NCBI RefSeq assembly: GCF_000003815.2
Contig: NC_049980.1
Coordinates: forward strand, 4,324,742-4,388,741
DNA: 64,000 nt
Reading direction: 5' to 3'
Origin: Branchiostoma floridae
Lineage: Eukaryota; Chordata; Leptocardii; Amphioxiformes; Branchiostomatidae
Part shown: positions 32,691 to 43,749 of the stretch, piece by piece
Numbering within the stretch: the first letter of the stretch is position 1
Layout: the number at the start of each line of letters is the position of its first letter
Made by a program: the position numbers and the translations under genes
The notes under the pieces: generated by a model
Told to the model about the DNA's origin: nothing
Seen by the model: only the letters and a program-made list of their open reading frames with translations
Database searches by the model: none

Positions 32691-34480
32691 GCTTGCAACA
32701 TAACCTTCTAGCAAAGGTAAAAAATACAAGTAGGAATAGTAGCTTGAACGTTGGCTGGATGAATCTGGAATGAAACACAAGATGACATCACCATTATTCT
32801 CCTACCAAGGTCAGTGGGTGTCCCCGCAGAGGTCAAATAGATGTCATCTCGCATGTTAAATTGTTATGATTTGTACCCAGCTAATTTTGTTCCAAATTCC
32901 TGCAAGCAGACCGTGAGATATGAGGCTAGGGACCAATGTTGGCCACACCTATGCCATTTGTTGGTTCTGAAAAAAATGCTGAACTGAAAGTACATATCTT
33001 GAAGAGACTAAGTTTGGTTTTTACCTTGTTGGTATTGGATTAGAGGCCACAGCAAGTAAATGCTATGGTTGACATTCTCTGCAGACTCCAAATTTCATGC
33101 GAGATGGCAAAAAAAACAAGATGGTATAAGAAAAAAACCAAGGTGCCTAAATTTTCAAAATAGATTCTGTACTGACAATAGCCAACCCTCTATCCCTTTT
33201 ACTTTGGGTGACTTGCATCTCTTTTCTGAATAACTTGTCTAACCTTTTGCAGTCTTTATCATCATCATTGTAATAATATGTTATGATTTTTATCATTGTG
33301 TCAAATAATTTGCCATATCTACATGTACATAGCACTTTGAAAGACAGCTGGCATGAACAAAATGTACATGTCTTTTTTTGGGTATAATATACTAGGGACA
33401 TTTGATTTATACATTGAACTTTGATTTGAAACAAAATTGATACAAAGGGTCTTTCCAACTCTACCAGGACTGAAGTTTCTGTCTGTTACACAGAGAACAG
33501 ATCAGTTGCACTATGGTGGACTTGACCTTGACTTTCCGTGCCTGCAGCAGGTAGTGATTTGTAGGTCAAGTGGACGGTCAAACCCAGTGTCACTGGCAGT
33601 GGTAATCTTCTGCATTCTTCTTGCATGTTTAAACCCTGCAGGAGCCTTATTATCAGGATTTATGCATCTGTATCTCTATTTGCATTGGTCGGCTGTCTCG
33701 TTTGTAACCTCCCGCCAGCGTAAAATACCGGTTTCCTGGCTTGGAGGCGCCGGGTGCTTTCGTAACATAGAACAATTTGTATCAATTGACCGGTGTGGTT
33801 GTATATACATGTACAGTGTACGACTGCCTTGCAGTATTACATGTAATACACCAGCTTTGAAGGCACATGTACCAAATAATGTGTATGTAACAATTACTAT
33901 GACAGATTATCCACACATTATAATACAAGCTAATATAATGAAGATCTTTGACAAAACTTTCCAATAAAAAAACAACAAGCATATATTTCTAAGGTTTCTA
34001 TGTCCAGTAAAAACGTGCAAGGATTTTTGCAATGACTTTTTCGGTGAATCATAATTTTTTCTCTGACTTTGATAAAGAATTAATACAAAGTTGTATTTAG
34101 AATTATGTTTTTGTGCTTCCAGGTTGATATTCTCAGGAAAAAAATGGTTTAGAAGTTTTTGTTTCATTTGGCACCCGCCTAGGATTCGATATTAGCAGTT
34201 ACTCACTTCCCTGATTATTTTTCTTGCAGCCGTGCCACAAAAAATGAAGAAATAAAGCTGTCAAGTCCAGGGACTGTACAGTATATACTACAGGGGGAGG
34301 GCTGGTGCTCAAAGGGGGAGAATTATTTCATTTCAAAGACATTCTTTTCATCTCATATGAGGCGTTGACATGTTTCAATGTTTAATATATGGTTGTACAT
34401 CTGTACCTTAAGTCAGTAAACTGTTTTTTTCACTGGTTGTGACAGATACAATACATGTGGACACTAGGCAGCAGGCTGAT
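32691..34480. other. Non-coding stretch
   Basis: No confident exon. A short frame at 33468-33550 between possible splice sites is discussed under rejected items. A half-end of the 57754 element family (ggactgtacagtatata...gggggagggctggtgc) lies at 34269-34307. Confidence 0.4.
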
Positions 34481-34481
34481 A

Positions 34482-34658
34482 CTGTAAATGCATTTAAGTT
34501 CGCGGTAGTGAAAAAAGGACTTTTCGCGGTGGTTTTAATTCCACGGTAGCACCATGCAATCCCCTAATGCCATGGAGAAATGTTCGCGGTGGTTTTGAAT
34601 TCGCGGTGAAGCAGTCGCCGCAAAAACTGCAAACATAAAATCTGCATTATTTTTACAG
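34482..34658. mobile_element. 'tactgtaaatgca' palindromic MITE
   Basis: CTGTAAATGCATTTAAGTTC on the left and ttttacag on the right are flanked by TA on both sides. The internal phrases gttcgcggtggttttaa and gtgaagcagtcgccgcaaaaac are family hallmarks. Confidence 0.85.
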
Positions 34659-34659
34659 T

Positions 34660-35560
34660 ATCTTTGATAAGTCCATGATAAGTTTGCAAACACTGAATAA
34701 AGCACATCCAGTTATTTAAGCCTTCAGTCTTGTAGAAATGTCTTACACTTCTCTGCAGGAGATTCTCTCCTTTACTATAAAGTTTTAATTAATTAAAGCA
34801 TTATAATACTAGGTTTGAGTACTACTTGACGTTCTTAACTCATTCCAATACCATTGCTCCCTCCCAACACTCGTGGTCAATCCCCATACTCTACTTATTC
34901 AGCTTTCCATTTTGTTATGATGTAAGAGAAGTATTCTTGTTGTAAGAATATTAATCTCAAAAACGTCTCAAAAATTAAAGCAAAAATTTGCTTGCCCCAT
35001 GGACAAGCACGTTTTTATAAAATTTCTTTGGGACAGAATTATTTTCTTCCTGGTAGATAAATTTTCTGTGAGGAAGAAAAACAAGATAAACAAGGAAAAA
35101 CATTTTTGGTAGTGTATCTCAGAAATGCATCAGGACGATTGCACGGTAACCAGGCCCATCTCATTTTCCCTTTGCATGTACCATTTTGTGGCTCCCAGAC
35201 CAGACAGAGTCTAGCTGACATGTACAGGACATAACAGGCCTCTGTCATGGCAACACCTTCCCTTTGTGATGGCAGCCCTAATCCTAGTGATCAGGTGCAG
35301 ATGCAGAGAAATCCCCTGGTACATCTCATCTTAACTCAAGATTTTCTCCTTCCTTAAGAGGCAGGGACAAGACAACATGTCGGTTCTCGTCTGAAAGTTT
35401 AAAACAGTTTGCTGCATTAAGGAAAATGATTTAACTTTATTCCAATACAAATATTAATATGTTTATTATACACTTGATCTTTCATGCCATTACAGCACAT
35501 TGAATATCACAAAATTCAATGCCATTTCTTTTCTAAGATAATTTTACCAATGCTATATCT
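34660..35560. other. Non-coding stretch
   Basis: No gene, SINE or terminal-repeat element recognised. Confidence 0.4.
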
Positions 35561-35565
35561 ATGTA

Positions 35566-35721
35566 CTGTAAATGCAGAAATGTTGGCGGTGGTTTTATGT
35601 TCGCAGTTTTTGTGGTGGGCGCTTTACCGCGAACTTAAAACTACCGTGAACACTCCGTTTCCCCACTACCGAGGATTCGAAGTAGATCCCCACGAACTTA
35701 AAGTTAAATGCATTAATACAG
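35566..35721. mobile_element. 'tactgtaaatgca' palindromic MITE, internally deleted
   Basis: It starts ctgtaaatgcagaaatgttg after TA and ends aatgcattaatacag. It is about 50 bp shorter than the 42563 copy because of an internal deletion around aactaccgtgaacactccg. Confidence 0.8.
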
Positions 35722-36265
35722 TGTATGACTGTTCATAACTCTCTCAGCAATTTTACAATTGGCTGTTTTCTATAGCTTTGTTAAAACTGTACAACATTTA
35801 CATAGAGGTGTACTTATAGAGGTGTACTTTCACGACTAGAGCTCTAACTTGCTGTGGCCCCTACAGTGCAGGTGAAAAATTAATACATCAACGTCAGGCA
35901 GAGCATAGCCCCGAAGCATGGAGCAACTAATCCAACAGATGTACGGTTGTGTAACGTCCGTGCCTGGTGCGACCCCTGCTTGTTCGCCCGCCGATGCAAA
36001 ACGTCAAATTTACGACCTGAGACGGTGAAGCACGTCCAGGCAGAGTGGGGTGTATTTGTGTGAGTGGTGCCAGCTGGGGAGGGAAATTTAACATGGACTT
36101 GGTGCCTCGACCTGTCAACATGAAAACACTGAGAAGGAAATTCGGTGCCTTGGTTCACACAGTACTGTAACTCTTGAAACTTTTGCGGTAGTTTTATCTT
36201 CACAAACAGTTCTTCAAGGTGAATTAATGATACTAGGAATATGCATTTCTAAACAGATCTTAACA
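35722..36265. other. Stretch with a CpG-rich island, no assigned gene
   Basis: 35890-36030 is CpG-rich against an AT-rich background. It holds a 36-codon plus-strand frame (35918-36028, MEQLIQQMYGCVTSVPG...) and a longer minus-strand frame. Neither has a recognised domain. 36163-36215 resembles a decayed 'tactgtaa...ttgcggtag' MITE end. Confidence 0.3.
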
Positions 36266-36267
36266 GG

Positions 36268-36650
36268 TGAAATATCCTAGTGGGTAGAGTGTTCACCTTG
36301 CATTTGGTAGGTTGTGGGGTCGATCCCCGGCCGGTCGAGTCATAGCAAAGACTTTAAAAATGGAGCATGTTGCTTTCTCTTAGCCTGAGTACCATCCTCC
36401 GTAGTGACCGCTGGCTCAATACTTTCGCTTGCTAACTGTGGCTAGCTTTCTCTGCTTAGCACTCAGCATTTCTGTATCTGTATCTGTATCTGTATAATTT
36501 GCGGAAGAGTACTATACATAATGGCAGTTGAACACACAGACTCTACTCTACCAGTAGCGTAGCCTTCTGCTACAGTGATTGCACAAAGTTGTGTGGCCCA
36601 AGGGCTATGGAAACAGAGATGGGAGCTGCGCTATGCACCATCTGGTGCGG
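36268..36650 (+). mobile_element. tRNA-derived SINE with two insertions
   Basis: The head (tatcctagtgggtagagtg ... gtcgatccccggcc) and body match the SINE at 28499. It is interrupted by a 64-bp MITE at 36381-36444 and by a (ctgtat)n tract at about 36470-36497. It ends near gggctatggaaacagagatggg and a diverged tail. Confidence 0.85.
36381..36444. mobile_element. 64-bp miniature MITE inside a SINE, 9-bp target duplication
   Basis: The duplication gctttctct (36372-36380 and 36445-36453) brackets a 64-bp insert that begins TAGCC and ends GGCTA. The intact SINE at 28499 reads straight through this site, which proves the insertion. The left end tagcctgagtaccatcc recurs at 42845-42861. Confidence 0.9.
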
Positions 36651-37365
36651 TATGAACTTAGAATATAACCAACTAAAACAAATCCACTCTACTAGTGTGT
36701 TGGAGCACCAAGAAAGTTATTGGGTTGGTGACTCTGTGTGTGTGAAGGGGAGTTATCTCTGCTGTAGAGCAATATTTGCCGAACATGCCCCACCGCTGGT
36801 ATCCGGGTGGGTGTACGTATATGTGGGAGTGTCGGTTTATTGTTGTAGGCAAGTTGGTGTCAAGATGGACAGCAAACTCTGCAGGGACTTCCTGTACAGG
36901 GCATCAGTTAGGGGAAGATATGGTCGCTACAAAGTTTTATTTGGTTTTATTGCTTTTAGGCCATTAGATTTGTGGGCTCTTGGATTTAACATGCATTGGC
37001 ATAATACCGGTAGTAAGACTTATACCGGTAGATTAAAAATACTGGAACTTAAAGAGATCTACACATGCAACAATAATTATTTCTGAGCTGTGCACACTTC
37101 AGACATCTAGGTGTCCAATACATCATTTACAAAGCATCGATAACAATGCATTCGAAGACAGCAAGGCCAAAAGTTTTCAGTATCTTTTTCGGAGTAGGCA
37201 GCTCGTCGTGGGACGAACACACTGTCACATTCATTGCCAAATTTATAGATCATAATTACACATGCTCACGGCACAAGACGAACATGATTCAACAACAATC
37301 TTGAATTTCTGTTGGTGACCTACAACTCATGTAAAAGTGTGAAGAACCGTTGCATAATAGCCCGG
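36651..37365. other. Repeat-derived and unassigned DNA
   Basis: 36930-36985 (ttatttggttttattgcttttaggccattagatttg) recurs at 37985-38030, so this is dispersed repeat. The 165-codon frame covering it is not treated as a gene. A 35-codon minus-strand frame at 37127-37234 is discussed under findings. Confidence 0.4.
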
Positions 37366-37470
37366 ATCTACGACTGAATGGGCAAAATTGAACGTACGCA
37401 GCCATTTTCCCGCCATTTTTATATCTACGCTAGCAGTAAAGTGTTACGTCATAGCGGTTGTGACGGACAG
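37366..37470. promoter_or_regulatory. Promoter-like motif cluster (E2F, CRE)
   Basis: TTTTCCCGCC (37405-37414) is an E2F-type site flanked by two gccattttt words, whose complement resembles YY1 sites. TTACGTCA (37444-37451) is a CRE half-variant followed by tagcggttgtgacgg. The block is GC-richer than its flanks. No start site or coding exon is visible next to it, so the call rests on motifs alone. Confidence 0.3.
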
Positions 37471-38870
37471 AAGTTAAATGAAAATTCTTGACAGTATACG
37501 TCCGTTTTCTCATGACATTTTGTATGCTCATGCAGGTTTATGTTTTATGCATTTACTGACAGAAAAGGAAGGAACATCAGAGGATGTATAAAGGTACATA
37601 GCGGCAGTTAATTGTGCCGTGTTTCTTCCTACCGGTATTTTTTACCCCCTCCCAACCACGCGCCCGTTCGCCTTGTAATTCCGCGGCGTGTTACAATTAC
37701 AATATTACGCTTTTAGCAGGACAAGAGTGGCAGAAAAGTTACACAGAAGAAGTGGCAAGGGTAACCCATAACAGCAACATGTAACTGGAGAAAATGATGC
37801 GTTGACAATTTGTCAAAACAGTATGGCTAGAGAAATCGTCGTAAATGTACCGGTATTATGATAATAGATGTTACTGTATTTTTTCAAATGAATTGCACAT
37901 TTTTTAAACTTTAGTATTAAAAAGTTTCTGCAAGTTAGTTAGATCTGTTAGGACATTTAGTTAGTAGAACATACTGCTACAACATAGTTTTATTTCATTT
38001 TATTGCTTTTAGGCCATTAGATTTGTAGGCCCTTGGTTTTACAGTATTTTCTGGAATAGAACACGCACTTTTTAAACTTAGAAATATAAAAGTTTCTGCT
38101 AGTTAATTAGGACATCAACTAAGAGAAGATACAGCCACTACAGGGTTTTTGCTGAAGTCCTTGATTTATGCAAAATTACCTGGTGTAAAGAGAAGAAAAT
38201 ATAAGAAATTTGAATCTATCCTGTTCAAGATGTGTTCGAAATTGTTGGAGAAGGAGTGCATACTTTGAGCAATTTTGAGGTTTTTATTTTATTTTCCATT
38301 TCAGTCCTTCAGTAGACCCTACTTCAGCCCCTAATAGACCCTACACTACAGTCCAGTAGTTTGATTTCACTACACCAGATTTACTACATGTAGACATGTA
38401 TGACATTGTACAATGTACATTGATTTGTAAACAGAGGTTTTGTCCTTGAGGGAGATAAAGACCAGATGCAGTTTTCATCAATAGTTGGAGAGAAAAACAA
38501 GGCGATTCTACTCCATTTAGTCCTTAGGAAAATTTACAGCCATCAGAAATTGGACGTGTTTGTGTCGTGAATCACTTAATCTATCGCCAGATGAAAATTT
38601 GCAGCCTTTGTTTTTGCTCAAAGAATTCTTATGGTGTGGGATAGGAGTGTTAACTTAAAGGCACTTCATGTATACCCAAACATTTTAGCCTAACTATCTT
38701 GATATATATCTATCAATTCATACAAAATCTATTATAAGCCATACAAGTTTTAGTTTATGCATTGACAACCGTATTCAACTTGGCATGATTGGATAAGGAA
38801 AAATTGTAATCCATCACTTCTTGATATTATTGATATTTCTTTGGAAACACTGTACATGTATATGTAGTAG
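37471..38870. other. Non-coding stretch with dispersed repeats
   Basis: 38205-38310 (ttgaat-tat-c-gttcaagatgtgttc...aaggagtgcatacttt) is the uninterrupted relative of the repeat hosting the 5205 foldback element. Otherwise no feature is recognised. Confidence 0.45.
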
Positions 38871-39019
38871 CTATGGCACATATGGCAGGAGATTTCCTTG
38901 CTGTTTCAGTATACATAATTACACTTTTACAGAGAGGGGTGACCATTTCTATAGCTCCTATCTTCTCTTTTAATGTGCTTGAGGCACCTTCTAAAACCAT
39001 GCATGTGGGACCTCCATTT

Positions 39020-39405
39020 TACGTCTCTTCAGAAAAACAGGTGCAACCTCTACCAGAATGCCCAACCGGTGTCTCCCAGTTACCAACTATTTTACTCCTC
39101 TTCCAAAAGACGGGTGCATCCCCAACCAGAATGCCCAACCCAGGTTTGAACCAGTGTCTACCAGTTACCAACTATTTTACGCCCCTTCCAAAAGACGGGC
39201 GCAGCCCCGACCAGAATGCCCAACCCAGGATTGAACCAGTGTCTACCAGTTACCAACTATTTTACGCCCCTTCCAAAAGACAGGTGCAGCCCCAACCAAG
39301 ATGCCCAACCCAGGATTGAACCATAGCAGGGACTCTCAGTGTCCAACACTACAGATTGTAACCAGAAGCTCAACTGTGAGGCTGCTACCAGTTGAGCCAC
39401 AGGGA
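39020..39405 (-). mobile_element. tRNA-derived SINE head (minus) with 85-bp tandem duplications
   Basis: On the minus strand tgtggctcaactggtagcagcc (complement of about 39381-39402) is an A-box region and ggttcaatcctggg (complement of 39310-39323) a B box. Downstream, the ccagttaccaactatttta segment repeats with starts at 39076, 39161 and 39246, an 85-bp period, each repeat carrying another B-box-like ggtt-aa-cctgg. Confidence 0.7.
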
Positions 39406-40250
39406 CATCCCTCAAGTTCTATACTGTAGGAACAGAAATGATTAAGTTGCTACCGCTGGTACATGGTACTATACCGTTATCAGGTAGAAAAATGCGTCGG
39501 CCCTCTAAAAGCAGATTTAGTGCCTCTTTTTACTGCGTCCTGGTGCAAGTTCAGGAAGCCATAACCCTGATAATGCTGCAATAATTCCTGGACTCAAGGC
39601 CATGGAGTTTACAACTTTGCTTATCGTAGAATGCGGAGTATTCCACGCTGGTCTTTACTGTCCTCCCACTGGGAATAAAATTTGTAGCTGTTGATTTTAC
39701 TCCGTACCAAAAATTCTTAGAGTGCGCAATTGTAAATACTTCCTAGAAGTATGCTTTGTATGTCACTTAGATATGCGTGTTGGCATGCCAATCTCAGAAA
39801 GAGCTTGAGAAGAGAAGAGTACAAAAATGTCATCAATCATTCAAGACTTTAATAGTCGAAAGAAATTCAACAGTTCTTGTAAGATTGATGAACTTTGTTA
39901 CATCACGCTTGTCACTGATTTGAGAGTGTGTACCTGTAGATCTCACTAAGGACAAACTGAGTCGTACCGAACTTTGATAGAGATATTGTATTTGCCTTTA
40001 TATCTGACACTCATCCATGATTTATCCTATCATAGCCTCACTTTAAATCATGTGACAATACTTAGTTTACTGCAATACTGAATCTTATGACGTGCTTTTG
40101 TGCTATATGTCACCTGTTTAATGGTCATACTCATAGCCTCACCATCAATGGTCATAGACTCATACTCATAGCCTCACTGGAAACTGTACTACGATACTGA
40201 ATCTTATGACTCTTATGAATCTTATGAGCTTTTGTGCTATACCCCACATA
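39406..40250. other. Non-coding stretch
   Basis: Contains a local duplication around 40010-40240 (catagcctcact, actgaatcttatgacgtgcttttgtgctata). No gene recognised. Confidence 0.4.
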
Positions 40251-40255
40251 ACCAG

Positions 40256-40432
40256 AGCTTCTAACTGGAGTTCTGCTTCTCGCTGCTATATGTAGCCGAT
40301 GTAGGTGGCGCTTTCGCGGCTAGAACACCATTCTAAACGTGGCCAAAAAGGTGTCTGATATAGACACCGAAATGTAAGCACAGTAAGTATATCCTGGTTG
40401 TGTACAAGAATTCTCCTATATCCTATACACCT
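40256..40432 (+). mobile_element. Relative of the 17188 element, single arm
   Basis: agcttctaactggagttctgcttct, the ctatatgtagccgatgtagg loop, then GGTGTCT-gatat-AGACACCGAAATG and gttgtgtacaagaattctcctata match the 17188-17473 element. The left arm's hammerhead-like part is missing. Confidence 0.7.
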
Positions 40433-41049
40433 GTTTAGCTAGTGTTTGGTTACATCAACTCACATAATTCCACCGGGTGCCATAACACTGCCACATGAGA
40501 AAAAATATATCAATTCAAACTAATCAAAGGGATCTAAAGAGATGTATACCAATGCAGCGCATCAGTAATCCTGAAATTTATACACTTCGTAGGTGTTGAA
40601 GACATTCTTCAGAAGGTCTCTATAATTTGATGTGACACCCGACGGAATTATTAGAGTTGATGTTACCTCAGTGTGGGGTCCAGACAAGTCAAGTTCGTAA
40701 ATTTCCTTCTTGTGAGAGAACCATAATCCTTGTTAAGTCCTCTGTACTACAAGTACCAGATAGAAATATGTGATTACGTACCATTGATCTCATGTCATCA
40801 ATTATTGTCTCTGATCATGAGAAGATAGTTTCTTCCCACCAGGGTTTTGTTTCTTTGTTAGTTTGAATTTGTTCATTTGTATCTTATGATGATTAAAAGT
40901 TGAGTTTCAGCACACCATTGGGTGTTCCATTGAATTTGAAAGTTTAAATCTGTGGCCTTGTGATGACAAAATAACATCTACATTGTACACTGACTCTTCT
41001 TTGCCCATCCACAACTATGCTACTTTTTCAAGTGGTTAAAGTTTCAAAA
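40433..41049. other. Non-coding stretch
   Basis: AT-rich with no recognised feature. Confidence 0.4.
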
Positions 41050-41120
41050 GAGCCTGGTGTGTTGTGCAAAAGGGGGGTTATACTGGCTATGCAGATACAG
41101 AATCTGATACAGATACTTTA
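41050..41120. repeat. LINE 3'-tail fragment
   Basis: gcctggtgtgttgtgcaaaaggggggttatactggctatgcagatacag matches the tail of the minus-strand LINE at 20225. Confidence 0.55.
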
Positions 41121-41289
41121 GTTCCTGTTCCTGTCATATCACAGTGGATTCTTTTGTTTGATTTCTGTATTATGTTTTGATGCTAAGACTAACATTTATA
41201 TTCTCTTCTGACTGTTATTTTTCATTTGCAAATCAACTTTGAAACAAACACTGCCCGACCAGCGACACATTGATATGCAAATTCCACTT

Positions 41290-41570
41290 TTCGTTACTTT
41301 GATTTTAATTTGATCCACTGCCTGAATGTGTTATTATTGTTATTATCATTACCATTATTATATTAAGTTATCCTGAGTTATTTGTATTGTAAATAGTTGA
41401 CACCTGACGTTTAGTTATTTAAGTTTGACCTTTGATTCCAATTTTGATTCAGTTGTTGTGATTTTGTGTTAATTTATGTTGGGGTCTCCCGGCCCACCAG
41501 GAGGTATTGAAAAATGCCAGAAGGCGATGTATTTTCCTGGATAAATAAATAAACTGAAACTGAGATACAA
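41290..41570 (+). mobile_element. Probable LINE 3' untranslated end
   Basis: ggggtctcccggcccaccaggaggtattgaaaaatgccagaaggcgat followed by cctggataaataaataaac has the conserved hairpin-plus-short-repeat shape of CR1-like LINE 3' ends. No coding part remains upstream. Confidence 0.45.
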
Positions 41571-41574
41571 ATAG

Positions 41575-41765
41575 AGAAGCTATACCATCTATACAGATAC
41601 ATAGATACAGAAGCTGATGGAGCGTTGTGCTGAAAGTGAAAGGTAGTTATATACTCTGGCTATACAGATACAGAAGCTGAACCAGGTGTGCTATGCAGAA
41701 GGGCGGTTATACTACTACTATCTATACAGATACTGTGACAGAAGCTAGCTAGTGTGTTGATCAGT
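41575..41765. repeat. Tandem LINE-tail fragments
   Basis: Three degenerate copies of a roughly 65-bp unit carry gtgtgct-tgcagaagggcggttatactactggctatacagatacagaagct. They share text with the LINE tail at 20225. Confidence 0.6.
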
Positions 41766-41820
41766 TTTACCAGCTACATATTTTGTATCATACAGAAATA
41801 GATGCAGAGACATACGTAAT

Positions 41821-42243
41821 TAGGGCTGGGTATCGGTACAGCGTACCGGTACAAAATCGTTTTTTCTTATTGGACCGGTCCAGAAAAACTGGACCTGAAA
41901 AAATTAGGTGGAAACTGGACCTGAAAAAATTAGGTGGACCGGATGTTGGACCGAAAAACTGGACCTGAAAAAATTAGGTGGACCGGATGTTGGACCGATC
42001 AGAAAATTAACCGATTATTTTATAAGGCAATCGCACAGGTGCTTTAGCATTGTAGGATTGTAAAACGCCAGTTTAGTCTAAATCAGACTCTAATACTCCA
42101 CTAAATAGATTTCTTTCTAGTGAAATAGAACATTGGTATGACTCATACTGAATCAGGGCCAGGTTCAGGTCTGGACCTGAACCTGATCCTTTGGACCTGA
42201 ACCGGACCTGGACCTGAATTTTCTGTACTGGTACCCACCCCTA
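41821..42243. mobile_element. hAT-like MITE with 8-bp target duplication
   Basis: TAGGGCTGGGTATCGGTACAG on the left and ctgtactggtacccacccctA on the right are inverted. Perfect 8-bp duplications tacgtaat lie at 41813-41820 and 42244-42251. An internal duplication repeats gaccggatgttggaccga and aaactggacctgaaaaaattaggtgg. Confidence 0.95.
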
Positions 42244-42562
42244 TACGTAATGCTTTTAAAAAGTGTGTCCCCCTGAAACTAGGTCAGGCCCTGGTACAGG
42301 GTCAGTACAGGCATGGTGAGGGCAGTCACCCCAGGCACCCTGCTGGGACATGTGTTTGTTCAGCGATTAGCCACCACAGATAACATGTCTGTCTTTATCA
42401 GCTATTTACCCACACACAGCCCTAGTAGGCCTGGGTAGGGTTAACATTGGTGTGGGGAGTTGAGCCTGTCCACTTAGACAGTGATCATGGTGTTTGTTGA
42501 TAAACCATATGGGATCAGGCAGCATTATGGTTTTTATACAGTATCCTTTTGCTTACAACATA

Positions 42563-42770
42563 CTGTAAATGCAAAAATGTTTGCGGTGGATTAATGTTCG
42601 TGGTTTTCGCGGTGACCACTTCACCGCAAACTTAAATCCACCGCAAACATTTTTGTATTATGGTATTAGACTGCAGTCTACGGTGTTACCGCAAACTTAA
42701 AGCCATCGCGAAAAGTCCTTTCTCCCGCTACCGCGAAATTAAATCCCCGCGAACTTAAATGCATTTACAG
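42563..42770. mobile_element. 'tactgtaaatgca' palindromic MITE
   Basis: A 208-bp element with ends ctgtaaatgcaaaaatg and cttaaatgcatttacag flanked by TA. This is one of the best-preserved copies and can fold on itself. Confidence 0.9.
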
Positions 42771-42844
42771 TATGTTTCAGTTTGCAGAAAGTTTTCACAT
42801 GTCAATCAATCTTTCACAAACATTGATAATGATTCTCAATTAAG

Positions 42845-42892
42845 GTAGCCTGAGTACCATCCACTGTAGTGACCACGGTTAGCAAGCGAAAA
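42845..42892. repeat. Fragment of the 64-bp TAGCC MITE
   Basis: tagcctgagtaccatcc-c-gtagtgacc matches the insert at 36381, and gttagcaagcgaaa is its inverted right part. It abuts the next MITE. Confidence 0.65.
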
Positions 42893-42894
42893 TA

Positions 42895-43096
42895 CTGTAA
42901 ATGCATTTAAGTTCGCGGGGTTTAAATTTCGCGGTAGCAGGAAAAAGGACTTGTAGCGGTGGATTTAAGTTCGCGGTAACACCATATTGCAGTCTAATAC
43001 CAAAATAGAAAAATGCGGTGGTTTTAAGTTCTCGGTGAAGTGGTCACCGCGAAAACCGCAAACATCAATCCACCGTGAACATTTCTGCATTTACAG
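42895..43096. mobile_element. 'tactgtaaatgca' palindromic MITE, inverted copy
   Basis: A 202-bp copy in the opposite orientation to 42563-42770, flanked by TA. The two together form an inverted repeat with arms of about 200 bp and a 124-bp spacer. Confidence 0.9.
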
Positions 43097-43098
43097 TA

Positions 43099-43575
43099 CA
43101 TTGTAGACTTCTTATCTTAGTATTATGTGTGTTGGGTTCTGTTACAGCCTTCAAGAGGAAACTTTGAAAATTCCATTTTGTATCCATTTGATACCGAGAG
43201 AGAACTCAAAATTCTACAGTTGCAGCTTCTTTATTTCTTTGACCAGGTCATACTTTGACTTTATTCACTTTGCGACAAAATACAATTATACATTGTGGAC
43301 CTGGACCTGGTACATGTACATGTATAACAGAAAAGATTACAAAAAAATTACGAAAATGCCAATTTCTTGCACAGTTGGATCATCCTACATCTACCATGAT
43401 CTAGCACAAATCTGCAGCTGAAAACATAAACTCCCCTCCTGATGTGATCATGATGTGCTTTATGGACATGTGTAATAGACTACTTCCCCCGTGGGAGGAT
43501 GTACTAATTATCAGGGATTTCCTGGACAGAAGCTGTACATGCACTGCCTGACTACATGTGCATCCTGTACAAGGC
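43099..43575. other. Non-coding stretch
   Basis: No recognised feature; short frames only. Confidence 0.4.
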
Positions 43576-43585
43576 TGTACTAGCC

Positions 43586-43749
43586 TAGTCTCCAAGCAGA
43601 CCCTATGGTGCCTAAAGAGATAGTATCAAAGCTAGCAAAGGAGTATAGCCGGCCAAAGGGAGTCAAACGGGTACCTGGTGCCGCTATACTAAGTCCCTTG
43701 CCAGCTTTGATACTATCTCTAAGGCACCGTAAGGTCTGCTTGGAGACTA
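43586..43749. mobile_element. 164-bp MITE with perfect 9-bp target duplication
   Basis: TAGTCTCCAAGCAGACC on the left and gtctgcttggagactA on the right are inverted, and the arms extend through atagtatcaaagct. The direct duplication gtactagcc lies at 43577-43585 and 43750-43758. Confidence 0.95.

Noticed and set aside
33468-33550. Possible 83-bp exon (GLKFLSVTQRTDQLHYGG...)
   Set aside because: The acceptor tract is modest, the peptide is unrecognised, and cctgcagcag at its end could equally be an acceptor. Kept only as a note.
34200-34400. Last exon after the ttttcttgcag acceptor at about 34229
   Set aside because: The frame runs straight into the end of a dispersed transposon family and the peptide is not recognisable.
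36589-37086. 165-codon plus-strand frame
   Set aside because: It starts in the tail of a SINE and includes a dispersed repeat found again at 37985-38030; no splice or domain support.
38873-39319. 148-codon plus-strand frame with a repeated peptide
   Set aside because: The repeat reflects 85-bp duplications of a minus-strand SINE segment.
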